DNA of 64,000 bases from Lachnospira sp. GTDB taxonomy: Bacteria > Bacillota > Clostridia > Lachnospirales > Lachnospiraceae. The DNA lies in NCBI GenBank assembly GCA_015057605.1, contig SVDX01000006.1, positions 41,202-105,201 of the forward strand, in the 5' to 3' direction. The notes beneath the pieces are model-generated. The model was not told where the DNA came from. It did not search any database and saw only the letters and a list, made by a program, of their open reading frames with translations. Below are positions 54,052-63,887 of this stretch, piece after piece. How positions within the stretch are numbered: position 1 is the stretch's first letter; each line of letters opens with the position of its first letter. Position numbers and translations under genes: made by a program.

Positions 54052-54900
54052 TTAAATTGCAACCGGTATATTCTTGATTTGTGGATTCTTTTCGTAATTT
54101 TCCAAAGAAAAATCATCCACTGTAAAGTCATAGAAATTCTTAATATCCTTGTTGATTTTCAAAATTGGAGCAGGATATTGAGGTCTTTTCATCATTTCCT
54201 CAATGATTGGCACGTGTCTGTCATAAATATGAGCATCCGCAATCATATGAACCAACTCGCCAACTTCCATATCATTAACCTGTGCAAACATATGCATAAG
54301 CACAGCATACTGACACACATTCCAGTTGTTTGCTGTAAGAACGTCATTAGAACGTTGATTTAACACTCCATTTAGCACAAGCTTACCAGTCTTCTCATTC
54401 TTCGTAACATTAAATGTCATACTGTATGCACAAGGATACAAATGCATCTCACTTAAATCCTGATGCACATAAATATTTGTCATAATACGACGGCTGTATG
54501 GATTATTCTTTAGGTCATACAAAACTCTGTCTACCTGGTCCATTTCGCCTTCTTTATATTTATGCTTAACTCCTAACTGATAACCATATGCCTTGCCAAT
54601 AGAGCCACTTTCATCTGCCCAGCTATCCCAAATATGTGATTTAAGCTCATTAACGTTGTTAGATTTCTTTTGCCAAATCCATAAAATCTCATCGATACAT
54701 GACTTAATTGCAATAGGACGAAGTGTCATTGCAGGAAATTCCTTTGAAAGGTCGTATCTGTTGCATACACCGAATTTCTTAATTGTATAAGCAGTCTCTC
54801 CATCCTCCCAGTGAGGTCTTACCTTCTCGCCCTTTGTATCAGTTCCATTGTTTAAAATATCTGTACACATATCAATAAATATCTTATCTGCTAAACTCAT
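54052..54900 (-). CDS. thyA: Thymidylate synthase
   Basis: About 282 residues from the ATG at 54900 (AAAGGAG upstream). It methylates dUMP with methylene-tetrahydrofolate. The nucleophile Cys is in LYPCAYS, and the nucleotide-binding segment NPYSRRIMTN is present. GVLNQRSNDVLTANNWNVCQYAVL is the usual C-terminal folate site. It lies 17 bases after hflX and before folA. Confidence 0.97.
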   Translation of the reverse strand: MSLADKIFIDMCTDILNNGTDTKGEKVRPHWEDGETAYTIKKFGVCNRYDLSKEFPAMTLRPIAIKSCIDEILWIWQKKSNNVNELKSHIWDSWADESGSIGKAYGYQLGVKHKYKEGEMDQVDRVLYDLKNNPYSRRIMTNIYVHQDLSEMHLYPCAYSMTFNVTKNEKTGKLVLNGVLNQRSNDVLTANNWNVCQYAVLMHMFAQVNDMEVGELVHMIADAHIYDRHVPIIEEMMKRPQYPAPILKINKDIKNFYDFTVDDFSLENYEKNPQIKNIPVAI

Positions 54901-54917
54901 ATATTTCTCCTTTATCT

Positions 54918-56162
54918 CTAAACATTTCCATAAATTTCGCATGGTACATAAGCTTTTACTTCAATACCATTTTCTGTATATTCCTCGCTTAAAAGCTGAC
55001 CATATTTTCGTATAACCTGTATCTTTGAGGCTTCGCTGTAAGGGTAGCACTTTTCTACATATATCTTTCTTGACCTTAAAATGCTTTCTATCTCGCTAAG
55101 TAGTTCTTCCATTCCCTTACCATTTTTAGCTGATACAAAAAGTGTCTTATCTGCTTTAAAATCTCTTAACACTGGTACAAATTCAAGCTTATCCATCTTA
55201 TTAAATAGCGTAATAATTGGCTTATCTTCAACTCCAAGTTCCTCAAGGGTCTGATATACGATGTGCATCTGAGTATCCATCTGTTCATTTGATGCATCAA
55301 CTACATGTACAATAATATCAGCATATTTTGCTTCCTCTAAAGTACTTCTAAATGCATCTATCAAATGATGAGGAAGCTTTCTTATAAATCCTACAGTATC
55401 TGTAAGCAGTACATTTTCTCCACTTGGAAGTGCTAAATTTCTTGTAGTTGGATCAAGTGTTGCAAACAGCTTATCTTCCGCTAATATATTCGCATCTGTA
55501 AGCGTGTTAAGAAGTGTTGATTTACCCGCATTAGTGTATCCTACTATTGCTACTATAGCGTTAGGATTCTTACTCCTTTGCGCTCTTGCAAGCTCTCTAT
55601 GACGTTTAACCTCACTAAGTTCTCTGTTAAGCTGAGCAATTCTATCCTTAATAAGACGTCTGTCTATCTCAATCTTCTTTTCACCAGGACCTCTTGTACC
55701 AATACCACCACCGAGTCTTGAAAGTGAGCTTCTAAGACCAACGAGTCTTGAAGAACGATATTTTAACTGTGCAAGCTCGACTTGTATCTTACCTTCACTT
55801 GTAAGTGCTCTTGCAGCAAATATATCTAAGATAACCAATGTTCTATCCATTACCTTTATATCAAGTGCATCCTCAAGATTTTTAAGCTGCGCTGGCGATA
55901 GTTCATCATCGCAAATAACACCTGTTGCTTCAAGCGTGGTTGCTAGTTCTTTAATCTCTTCAATCTTTCCTTTACCAACATATGTGCCTGGATGAACTGC
56001 TTCTCTATTCTGAATAACCTTTGCAACAACAGTGGCTCCTGCTGTCTTAGCAAGTTCCTTTAGTTCTTCTAAGGATTCTTCTGTATCATCGTTATCACTT
56101 GTTGCAACTGCCACAAGTATAACCTTTTCTTCTACATCCTTTATATCATATAACTCTGCCAT
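54918..56162 (-). CDS. hflX: Ribosome-associated GTPase HflX
   Basis: About 414 residues from the ATG at 56162; the ATG at 56174 lies inside GGAGG. The N-terminal domain (about 1-150) and coiled coil precede the GTPase: G1 GYTNAGKST, G3 DTVGF, G4 NKMD. HflX splits stalled ribosomes under stress. The gene is co-oriented with thyA-folA. Confidence 0.95.
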   Translation of the reverse strand: MAELYDIKDVEEKVILVAVATSDNDDTEESLEELKELAKTAGATVVAKVIQNREAVHPGTYVGKGKIEEIKELATTLEATGVICDDELSPAQLKNLEDALDIKVMDRTLVILDIFAARALTSEGKIQVELAQLKYRSSRLVGLRSSLSRLGGGIGTRGPGEKKIEIDRRLIKDRIAQLNRELSEVKRHRELARAQRSKNPNAIVAIVGYTNAGKSTLLNTLTDANILAEDKLFATLDPTTRNLALPSGENVLLTDTVGFIRKLPHHLIDAFRSTLEEAKYADIIVHVVDASNEQMDTQMHIVYQTLEELGVEDKPIITLFNKMDKLEFVPVLRDFKADKTLFVSAKNGKGMEELLSEIESILRSRKIYVEKCYPYSEASKIQVIRKYGQLLSEEYTENGIEVKAYVPCEIYGNV

Positions 56163-56238
56163 GAGTTCCTCCATTTTTGCAATTATTATTTATATACTTT
56201 TGACATTCACGTATATGATACCACAAATGTAAATAAAA

Positions 56239-56269
56239 AAAAAGGTCATTATGTTCAAATGACCTTTTT
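56239..56269 (-). terminator. Terminator after carB
   Basis: A 12-bp stem (56239-56250 with 56258-56269) and a 7-base loop, followed on the minus strand by T-rich sequence. Confidence 0.85.
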
Positions 56270-56284
56270 ACTTTATGCTTGTTA

Positions 56285-59200
56285 TTATTTAATTTCTGAA
56301 TGTATTTCTTGTAATGACTTAACACCAAGTTCACCGTCTTTAAGTACTGTTCTGATACCTTCAGCTGTTGCCTTTGCAGCAGCCATTGTTGTCATATAAG
56401 GAATTTTACCCTTGATTGCTGCCTTTCTAATGTAGCTGTCATCAAATATTGTTTCTTCCTTACTTGCAGGAGTATTAACTATTAACTGAATTTGACCATT
56501 TGTAATTGCATCAAGAATATTTGGTCTTCCTTCTTGCATCTTATTAATCTTCTCAGCCTTAATTCCTGCTTCTACAATTTTTGCATATGTGTTACCTGTT
56601 GCTATAATGCCAAAGCCACATTCGTCAAATATCTTAGCTAACTCGACAAGCTCTGCCTTATCTTTATTATTAACTGTGATAAGAACATTACCCTTTATTG
56701 GCAATTTAGATTGTGTAGCTTCCTGAGCCTTAAAAAATGCTGCACCAACGTTAGTTGCAAGTCCTAAAACTTCACCTGTCGAACGCATTTCTGGTCCAAG
56801 TAATGGATCAACTTCAGGGAACATATTGAATGGGAATACTGCTTCCTTTACACCATAATGTGTTGGAGTTGTTTCTCTAAGCTTAGGAATTGGTGATTCC
56901 TTACCTGTATACTCTGCTGTCATAATCTGTGTAGCAAGCTTAACCATTTGAATATTGCATACCTTTGAAACTAACGGAACTGTTCTTGATGCTCTTGGGT
57001 TAGCTTCAAGTACATATACCTTGTCATTTTCAATAGCATACTGCATATTCATAAGACCGCATACATGCATCTCTTCTGCAATTTTTCTTGTATATTCTTT
57101 AATTGTATCTAGTTGCTCCTTAGGAATATTCTTTGATGGCAATATACAAGCCGAGTCACCTGAGTGAACGCCTGCAAGCTCAATATGTTCCATTACTGCT
57201 GGAACAAATGCATTAGTGCCATCACTGATTGCATCCGCTTCACATTCCATAGCATGTCTTAAGAATCTATCGATAAGAATTGGTCTGTCTGGTGTAACAC
57301 CAACTGCCGCAGCCATATATTGCTTTAAGCTTTCTGGTTCATTTACAACCTCCATACCACGTCCACCTAGTACATATGATGGTCTAACCATTACTGGATA
57401 TCCAATCTTTTCTGCTATTGCAAGAGCTTCTTCAACATTTACAGCCATACCTGCTTCTGGCATAGGAATCTCTAACTTATCCATCATAGCTCTGAATAAA
57501 TCTCTATCCTCAGCAAGGTCGATAACTTCTGGTGATGTACCTAAAATGTTAACTCCATTCTTCTTTAAGTCTTCTGCAAGGTTAAGTGGTGTCTGACCAC
57601 CAAACTGTGCAATAACACCAATTGGCTTTTCTTTATCATGAATACTTAACACATCTTCTAAGGTTAATGGTTCGAAGTATAGCTTATCAGATGTATCATA
57701 GTCTGTTGAAACTGTTTCTGGATTACAGTTAACAATAATTGTCTCAAATCCTAATTCCTTAAGTGCAAATGCCGCATGTACACAACAGTAATCAAATTCA
57801 ATACCCTGACCAATTCTGTTAGGACCACCGCCAAGAATCATAATCTTTTGCTTATCTGATACTACTGATTTATCTTCTGCATTATATGTTGAGTAGTAAT
57901 ATGCACTATCCTTAGTGCCACTTACATGAACACCTTCCCAGCTTTGTGTAATACCGTATCTAATTCTTGTATTTCTGATTTCATCTTCATTTACTTCTAA
58001 GATTTTTGCTAAATACTTATCTGAGAAACCATTTTGCTTAGCCTGTTTTAATACTTCTTTACTTGGTACTAAGCCCTTATTAGCAATCAATGCATTTTCT
58101 TCATCTACTAATTCCTTCATTTGTTCAATGAAGTATTTCTTAATCTTTGTTAATTCAAACAATTCATCTACTGTAGCGCCTTTTCTTAAAGCTTCATACA
58201 TAATAAATTGTCTTTCGCTGGTAGGTACATGAAGCATGTTTATCAATTGGTCTTTTGTTAAATCGTTGAAATTCTTAGCAAAACCCAAGCCATATCTTCC
58301 AATTTCAAGACTTCTGATTGCTTTTTGGAATGCTTCCTTATATGTTTTACCGATGCTCATTACTTCACCTACAGCACGCATCTGTGTACCAAGTTTATCT
58401 TCAGCACCTTTAAACTTTTCAAATGCCCATCTTGCAAATTTGATTACAATGTAATCGCCATCTGGAACATATTTATCAAGTGTACCATACTTGCCACATG
58501 GAATTTCGTCTAATGTTAAGCCAGCAGCTAACATTGCTGATACTAAAGCAATAGGAAATCCTGTTGCCTTTGAAGCAAGGGCAGAAGAACGCGAGGTTCT
58601 TGGGTTAATTTCAATAACGATAATTCTATCAGAAACAGGGTCATGTGCGAACTGAACGTTAGTACCACCAATAACCTCGATAGCTTCAACAATCTTAAAT
58701 GCTTGTTCTTTTAATCTATCCTGTGTTTCCTTAGAAATTGTAATCATAGGCGCTGAACAGAATGAATCACCTGTATGAACTCCAAGTGGGTCAATATTTT
58801 CAATGAAGCATACTGTAATCATGTTATTCTTAGAGTCACGCACAACTTCTACTTCTAATTCTTCCCAACCTAAAATAGATTCTTCTACTAATACCTGACC
58901 AACCAAGCTAGCTTGAAGGCCTCTTGATACAACTGTCTTTAATTCTTCTACATTGTATACAAGACCGCCACCGGCACCACCCATTGTATATGCAGGACGA
59001 ATAACTACCGGATATCCTAATTCATCAGCAATTGCAAGTGCTTCTTCTACTGTATAAGCTACTTCACTTCTTGCCATTTCGATACCAAGCTTATTCATGG
59101 CATGCTTAAATTCTATTCTATCTTCGCCTCTTTCAATAGCATCTACCTGAACACCTATAACCTTAACGTCATATTTTTCAAGCACTCCAGCATTTGCTAA

Positions 59201-59503
59201 TTCTGAGCAAAGGTTAAGTCCTGATTGTCCACCAAGGTTTGGTAAAATTGCGTCAGGTCTTTCTTTTTCAATAATCTGCTCTAATCTTTTTACATTAAGA
59301 GGTTCGATGTATGTTACATCTGCGATATTAGGGTCAGTCATAATTGTAGCTGGATTTGAGTTAACTAAAACTATCTCATATCCTAAGTTTCTAAGTGCTT
59401 TACACGCCTGTGTACCAGAGTAGTCAAACTCACATGCCTGCCCAATTATAATAGGGCCTGAGCCTATTATCAAAATTTTATGAATGTCATTTCTCTTACC
59501 CAT
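56285..59503 (-). CDS. carB: Carbamoyl-phosphate synthase, large subunit
   Basis: 1072 residues from the ATG at 59503; a GTG at 59515 lies inside GTGGAGG. Two homologous ATP-grasp halves: ILIIGSGPIIIGQACEFDYSG and IMILGGGPNRIGQGIEFDY open each. The C-terminal MGS-like allosteric domain follows about residue 935. It makes carbamoyl phosphate for arginine and pyrimidines. carA is not in the window. It stands 18 bases after the PurF-like gene. Confidence 0.97.
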   Translation of the reverse strand: MGKRNDIHKILIIGSGPIIIGQACEFDYSGTQACKALRNLGYEIVLVNSNPATIMTDPNIADVTYIEPLNVKRLEQIIEKERPDAILPNLGGQSGLNLCSELANAGVLEKYDVKVIGVQVDAIERGEDRIEFKHAMNKLGIEMARSEVAYTVEEALAIADELGYPVVIRPAYTMGGAGGGLVYNVEELKTVVSRGLQASLVGQVLVEESILGWEELEVEVVRDSKNNMITVCFIENIDPLGVHTGDSFCSAPMITISKETQDRLKEQAFKIVEAIEVIGGTNVQFAHDPVSDRIIVIEINPRTSRSSALASKATGFPIALVSAMLAAGLTLDEIPCGKYGTLDKYVPDGDYIVIKFARWAFEKFKGAEDKLGTQMRAVGEVMSIGKTYKEAFQKAIRSLEIGRYGLGFAKNFNDLTKDQLINMLHVPTSERQFIMYEALRKGATVDELFELTKIKKYFIEQMKELVDEENALIANKGLVPSKEVLKQAKQNGFSDKYLAKILEVNEDEIRNTRIRYGITQSWEGVHVSGTKDSAYYYSTYNAEDKSVVSDKQKIMILGGGPNRIGQGIEFDYCCVHAAFALKELGFETIIVNCNPETVSTDYDTSDKLYFEPLTLEDVLSIHDKEKPIGVIAQFGGQTPLNLAEDLKKNGVNILGTSPEVIDLAEDRDLFRAMMDKLEIPMPEAGMAVNVEEALAIAEKIGYPVMVRPSYVLGGRGMEVVNEPESLKQYMAAAVGVTPDRPILIDRFLRHAMECEADAISDGTNAFVPAVMEHIELAGVHSGDSACILPSKNIPKEQLDTIKEYTRKIAEEMHVCGLMNMQYAIENDKVYVLEANPRASRTVPLVSKVCNIQMVKLATQIMTAEYTGKESPIPKLRETTPTHYGVKEAVFPFNMFPEVDPLLGPEMRSTGEVLGLATNVGAAFFKAQEATQSKLPIKGNVLITVNNKDKAELVELAKIFDECGFGIIATGNTYAKIVEAGIKAEKINKMQEGRPNILDAITNGQIQLIVNTPASKEETIFDDSYIRKAAIKGKIPYMTTMAAAKATAEGIRTVLKDGELGVKSLQEIHSEIK

Positions 59504-59521
59504 TTTTGCCTCCACATATTG

Positions 59522-60928
59522 TTAGTCTTCTTTTCCATTCCAGCAGTAAGTACACAACTTACATGGACTAATTCCTATTGAATCTATCATATCATCAAGT
59601 CTATGGAATTTTAACGATGTAAAATTAAGTTGTTTACCAATACAGTCAACCATTTCCTTGTAATTAGTACTATCTGGATTAGCATAATCTGCTACCATAT
59701 TGGCTGCATTTTCACCTTCACGCTCAGCTATGATTCTTCTTGTTATAAGATCCATTTCTGATTTAGAACGCGAGAAATTCAGATACTTGCATCCATACAT
59801 AATTGGTGGGCACGCAGGTCTTATATGAACCTCCTTTGCACCACTTTGATATAAAAATTCTGTTGTCTCTCCTAATTGTGTGCCTCTTACAATAGAGTCA
59901 TCAATAAGCAACAAACTCTTATTTCTAATCAAATCATCTACTGGTATAAGTTTCATCTTAGCTACAAGTTTTCTTTGCTTTTGCTTTGATGATATAAATG
60001 ATCTTGGCCAAGTAGGAGTATATTTAATAAATGGTCTTGCAAATGGTATACCTGATGTATTAGCATAACCAATCGCATGTGCAATACCAGAATCTGGAAC
60101 ACCAGCAACTATATCCGGTTTAACATCATCACGCATAGCAAGTCTGCTACCACAGTTATAACGCATTCTTTCTACACTAATTCCTTCGTATGATGATGAA
60201 GGATATCCATAATATACCCAAAGGAAGGAACAAATCTTCATCTCTTCCTTAGGTCCTGAAAGCACCTCTACACCCTCTGGTGTAACAAATACTATCTCTG
60301 ATGGTCCTAACTCTTTATAATTAGTATATCCAAGATTTAAGTAAGCAAAACTTTCAAACGAAACGCAATATGCCCCTCTCTTCTTACCTATAACTAACGG
60401 TGTTCTTCCAAGTCTGTCTCTTGCTGCATAAATCCCTTCAGGGGTCATAATAAGCATAGTCATAGAACCCTTTACAAGCTCCTGAACATACTTAATACCT
60501 TCTAACATTGTATCCTTTTGATTTATAATTGAAGCAACTAACTCTGTTGGATTAATGTCTCCACCGCTCATTTCAAGGAAATGTGGATTACCATTTTTAA
60601 ACACAGTACTAATCAATTCATCTGTATTATTAATCTTGCCTACAGTAGTTATCGCAAAATTACCAAGGTGTGAACGAATCACCAAAGGCTGTGGTTCATT
60701 ATCAGAAATACAGCCGATACCAAGGTTACCCTCCATCTCCTCTATATCTCTTTCAAATTTAGTTCTAAATGGCGAGTTTTCAATATTATGTATAGCCTTG
60801 TTAAATCCTTTCTCACCGTATACAGCCATACCACCTCTTCTTGTACCTAAATGCGAATGATAATCTGTTCCAAAAAACAAATCAAATACGCAGCTCTCTT
60901 TTGAAGCAACTCCAAATATGCCGCCCAT
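59522..60928 (-). CDS. PurF-like amidophosphoribosyltransferase without the glutaminase cysteine
   Basis: A 468-residue PurF homologue. The Ntn glutaminase domain (about 1-235) is recognisable, but the start is MGGIFGVAS: the N-terminal nucleophile Cys of normal PurF (MCGIFG) is Gly. HLGTRRGGMAV and GKINNTDEL stand in for conserved motifs. The PRTase half has LLLIDDSIVRGTQ (PRPP loop) and ends in CKLCTYCWNG. AGGAGG places the start exactly, so no Cys start is possible. It precedes carB. It may use free ammonia or be a regulator. Confidence 0.85.
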   Translation of the reverse strand: MGGIFGVASKESCVFDLFFGTDYHSHLGTRRGGMAVYGEKGFNKAIHNIENSPFRTKFERDIEEMEGNLGIGCISDNEPQPLVIRSHLGNFAITTVGKINNTDELISTVFKNGNPHFLEMSGGDINPTELVASIINQKDTMLEGIKYVQELVKGSMTMLIMTPEGIYAARDRLGRTPLVIGKKRGAYCVSFESFAYLNLGYTNYKELGPSEIVFVTPEGVEVLSGPKEEMKICSFLWVYYGYPSSSYEGISVERMRYNCGSRLAMRDDVKPDIVAGVPDSGIAHAIGYANTSGIPFARPFIKYTPTWPRSFISSKQKQRKLVAKMKLIPVDDLIRNKSLLLIDDSIVRGTQLGETTEFLYQSGAKEVHIRPACPPIMYGCKYLNFSRSKSEMDLITRRIIAEREGENAANMVADYANPDSTNYKEMVDCIGKQLNFTSLKFHRLDDMIDSIGISPCKLCTYCWNGKED

Positions 60929-60965
60929 AATGACCTCCTAATATATCTCTTGATTTTCTCAAAAA

Positions 60966-60994
60966 AAATCAGCAAGCGTTATACTTACTGATTT
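60966..60994 (-). terminator. Terminator after the 75-residue membrane protein gene
   Basis: A 10-11-bp stem AATCAGTAAG with CTTGCTGATT (one G-U), followed on the minus strand by T8. Confidence 0.85.
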
Positions 60995-61004
60995 ATTTAT
61001 GATT

Positions 61005-61232
61005 TTACTTCTTGATAAAATTAACAATAGCAAGAACAATAGCAACTAATGCTAATATGCTTATTACCCATGAAACAATACTGATAATTGTAGTTACAAG
61101 TCCTATATCCAATATACCAGCAACTAAACCTAACAAAAATCCAACTACAAAGTTAACAACTAAAATAAGTATAATACTAATAATTAAATCAACGAATGAT
61201 TTTGGTTTTGTAAATCTCGCAAATAATTTCAT
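61005..61232 (-). CDS. Small two-helix membrane protein
   Basis: A 75-residue protein with two long hydrophobic helices (about 13-42 and 45-71) and a basic N-terminus. No known family. It has an AGGAGAGG site and a terminator of its own, so it is likely expressed. Confidence 0.7.
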   Translation of the reverse strand: MKLFARFTKPKSFVDLIISIILILVVNFVVGFLLGLVAGILDIGLVTTIISIVSWVISILALVAIVLAIVNFIKK

Positions 61233-61316
61233 GAGTATCCTCTCCTTTTGTTTAAAAATATTTCTTAATTAATTATACCTTTTTTCTACGAAAAGTAAAG
61301 CCCTTTTTTAAGTACA

Positions 61317-62387
61317 TCATAATTTCTTTTTGAACACCCATTGCTTTTGTATTCTAAAGCTTATAAAGAATAAAATAGTGTCTACTATCGCCTTTAAAAC
61401 GACTGTCAAAAAGCTTCCTGTTACACCAAATGCTATCTTTAAAAGATGTAACAAACCAACTGACGCACCCATCTGACACACTGCTAAAATATAATACTTA
61501 ACAATAGAACTTTTTCCATTTTGGTTATATCCAAATACAGCCTTTTTATTAATTGTGTAATTAGTCAATGAAGACACTACACGTGCCAAAACTGCAGCTA
61601 ATGTAGTAGATGTTTTTTCATCAATAAATCCTTTAAATACAATCAATAAAATTGCAAATAATCCTATATCTATTAATGATGCAGTCATTGAGCTAAGTAA
61701 AAACTTGAAAATAGTTTTATATATCTTAATTGAATCCTTAATAGGATTAAAATGCGAAGATGAGTTTTCTTCAATATATACTGTTTTAATTCTTACTTCT
61801 TCAAAAGGTATACTATATTCCTTTAATTCTAAGAGCATATTCGTTTCATATTCATATCTCTCACCCTTAATATCGCAGAACAATTCTAAATATTCATAAG
61901 GTATAGCTCTTAAGCCAGTCTGAGTATCCGAAATATTAATACCACAAAACATTTTAAATACTCTTCTTGTCATATTGTTGCCAAACTTACTTCTCGGCGG
62001 AACATCATCACCCGAGAAATCTCTTGCACCTAAAACAACCTTATTACCAAGTTCTTTCATTTTTAAAACACAGGCAACAATATCTTCTGGTGTGTGTTGA
62101 TTATCACCATCAACCGTTATAACACCAACAATATCCTTTCTTGTATCCAAAATATGTCTAAACGCTGTCTTTAATGCTCGTCCTTTTCCTTTATTTACCT
62201 CATGTGTAACAACTTCACATTCATCAAATGAATTAGCGTACTCAAATGGTTCTAAATGCTTATCATCACTGCCGTCATTTATAAGCAAAATATCCTTAAA
62301 TCCTTTTTCTCTCAGTCCATTAACAACTTCTTTTAATTTATCATCCGGATTAAGAGAAGGAACTATTACAGTAATATTATTTAACAT
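61317..62387 (-). CDS. GT2 glycosyltransferase fused to a GtrA-like membrane domain
   Basis: A 356-residue fusion. The DPM1-like GT2 domain occupies 1-225 (NITVIVPSLNPDDKL, INDGSDD, VDGDNQHTPED, TGLRAIPYEYL). The GtrA domain follows (about 228-356) with four helices and SSLTNYTINKKAVFGY. It loads sugars on undecaprenyl phosphate and moves them across the membrane for wall or teichoic-acid glycosylation. It lies 21 bases after the dehydrogenase gene. Confidence 0.9.
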   Translation of the reverse strand: MLNNITVIVPSLNPDDKLKEVVNGLREKGFKDILLINDGSDDKHLEPFEYANSFDECEVVTHEVNKGKGRALKTAFRHILDTRKDIVGVITVDGDNQHTPEDIVACVLKMKELGNKVVLGARDFSGDDVPPRSKFGNNMTRRVFKMFCGINISDTQTGLRAIPYEYLELFCDIKGERYEYETNMLLELKEYSIPFEEVRIKTVYIEENSSSHFNPIKDSIKIYKTIFKFLLSSMTASLIDIGLFAILLIVFKGFIDEKTSTTLAAVLARVVSSLTNYTINKKAVFGYNQNGKSSIVKYYILAVCQMGASVGLLHLLKIAFGVTGSFLTVVLKAIVDTILFFISFRIQKQWVFKKKL

Positions 62388-62408
62388 TATCTGTTCCTCC
62401 TACACATA

Positions 62409-63569
62409 CTATAATGACATTTTATAAATATTAACCACATCTTCTACATCTAATGCTTTATACGCATTTTTAAGATTACCATGTGTAGCTGCCTTATATG
62501 CCATTTTTTCAAAATGTGTTTCATCTATTCCTAATTCGCTAAGCTTCGTCGGAATTCCAAGCTCTTTAAAAAAGCTTTGAGTCTTATCAATAGCCATATT
62601 TGCTATAACAAATTTATCTTCGTTTGATTCAATTTTCCATACATTAGTTGCGAATTCAACAAACTTATCAACTGTTTCTTCACATAAAACATATCTCATC
62701 CAAGATGGTGTAACTATCGCCAAACCTACACCATGAGTTATATCGTAAAATGCACTTAACTCATGTTCTATCGCGTGACAAGACCAGCTTCCACCCTTAC
62801 CACAACCACATAAGCCATTTAATGCATTTGTGCTTGCCCACATAATATTAGCTCTGGCTTCATAATTATTTGGCTCTTCAATCGCTGTTTTAGCATACTT
62901 AATACAAGTTTGCAAAATACCTTCTGAAATTTTGTCTTGCAAATATGCATCTTCTGTTTTCTTAAAATATGATTCAAATACATGTGACATAATATCAGCA
63001 ACACCAGCTGCGGTCTGATATGCACTTACTGTAAATGTATACTCTGGGTCTAATATAGCAACCTTAGGAATCATCTTCATACTTGCAGTACCATACTTTT
63101 CATTAGTTGACATATTAGATATAACTGAGTTTTTATTCATCTCGGAACCTGTTGCTGCCATAGTAAGTACAGCTATTACCGGTAATACCTCAGTAATCTT
63201 GCCTGCATCAAGAACCATATCCCATGGATCACCATCATAATAATATCCTGCTGCAATGAGCTTACTACAGTCAATAACACTACCGCCACCTACTGCTAAT
63301 ACCATGTTTATATTATTTTCTTTACAAATCTTAACGCCTTCTCTAACAGATTCAATCTTAGGATTAGGCTCTACGCCTGACAATTCAAATACTTCAAAAC
63401 ATTTAAGTTGTGACTTAACATCATCATAAATTCCATTCTTCTTAATGCTTCCGCCGCCATATACTAATAGTACCTTATTTCCAAATTCCTTTATAGAATC
63501 AGCAAGCTTATTAACCTGTCCTTTTCCAAACCAAACTTTTGTATATGCATTAAATAAAAAATTATCCAT
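62409..63569 (-). CDS. Iron-containing alcohol dehydrogenase (butanol dehydrogenase type)
   Basis: A 386-residue group III ADH. The N-terminal NAD(P)-binding part has VYGGGSIKKNGIYDDV and GGGSVIDCSKLI. The iron site has one Asp and three His in ADIMSHVFESY and HAIEHELSAFYDITHG. It resembles BdhA/YugJ. It reduces aldehydes to alcohols and regenerates NAD(P)+ in fermentation. Exact substrate is unknown. Confidence 0.93.
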   Translation of the reverse strand: MDNFLFNAYTKVWFGKGQVNKLADSIKEFGNKVLLVYGGGSIKKNGIYDDVKSQLKCFEVFELSGVEPNPKIESVREGVKICKENNINMVLAVGGGSVIDCSKLIAAGYYYDGDPWDMVLDAGKITEVLPVIAVLTMAATGSEMNKNSVISNMSTNEKYGTASMKMIPKVAILDPEYTFTVSAYQTAAGVADIMSHVFESYFKKTEDAYLQDKISEGILQTCIKYAKTAIEEPNNYEARANIMWASTNALNGLCGCGKGGSWSCHAIEHELSAFYDITHGVGLAIVTPSWMRYVLCEETVDKFVEFATNVWKIESNEDKFVIANMAIDKTQSFFKELGIPTKLSELGIDETHFEKMAYKAATHGNLKNAYKALDVEDVVNIYKMSL

Positions 63570-63602
63570 AAAATCGATTCTCCTTTTTTTCTTAACAAAT
63601 CT

Positions 63603-63631
63603 ATTTTACTATACCCTTAGACTTATTGCAA
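63603..63631 (-). promoter_or_regulatory. Promoter of the alcohol dehydrogenase gene
   Basis: Minus strand TTGCAA (63626-63631), 17-base spacer, TAAAAT (63603-63608). Confidence 0.7.
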
Positions 63632-63644
63632 ATAAATTTAATAT

Positions 63645-63683
63645 AAACAAAAAAGGATAAACTACAAATGTAATTTATCCTTT
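63645..63683 (-). terminator. Terminator after the rrn/tRNA-Trp unit
   Basis: A 10-bp stem AAAGGATAAA (63674-63683 with 63652-63661), followed on the minus strand by TTTTTTG. Confidence 0.85.
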
Positions 63684-63684
63684 A

Positions 63685-63755
63685 CAGGGGCTGAGAGAAT
63701 CGAACTCCCACTAACAGTTTTGGAGACTGCTGTACTGCCACTATACAAAGCCCCT
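63685..63755 (-). tRNA. tRNA-Trp, anticodon CCA
   Basis: A 71-base cloverleaf: acceptor AGGGGCT with AGCCCCT, GTTCGATTC T-loop, and anticodon loop CTCCAAA with CCA. CCA tail is not encoded. It lies about 130 bases after the 23S rRNA 3' end and is probably part of the rrn transcript. Confidence 0.97.
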
Positions 63756-63887
63756 AAATATATGATTTTTCATTAATCATACCTTCAAAACTACACATTA
63801 ACTATCTTCTTTAACATCCGTTACCTCTTAGATAACTTCCTCTTTCCTAACCTAACTACCTTGCAAAGAATTATTCCTTCCTTGCTT

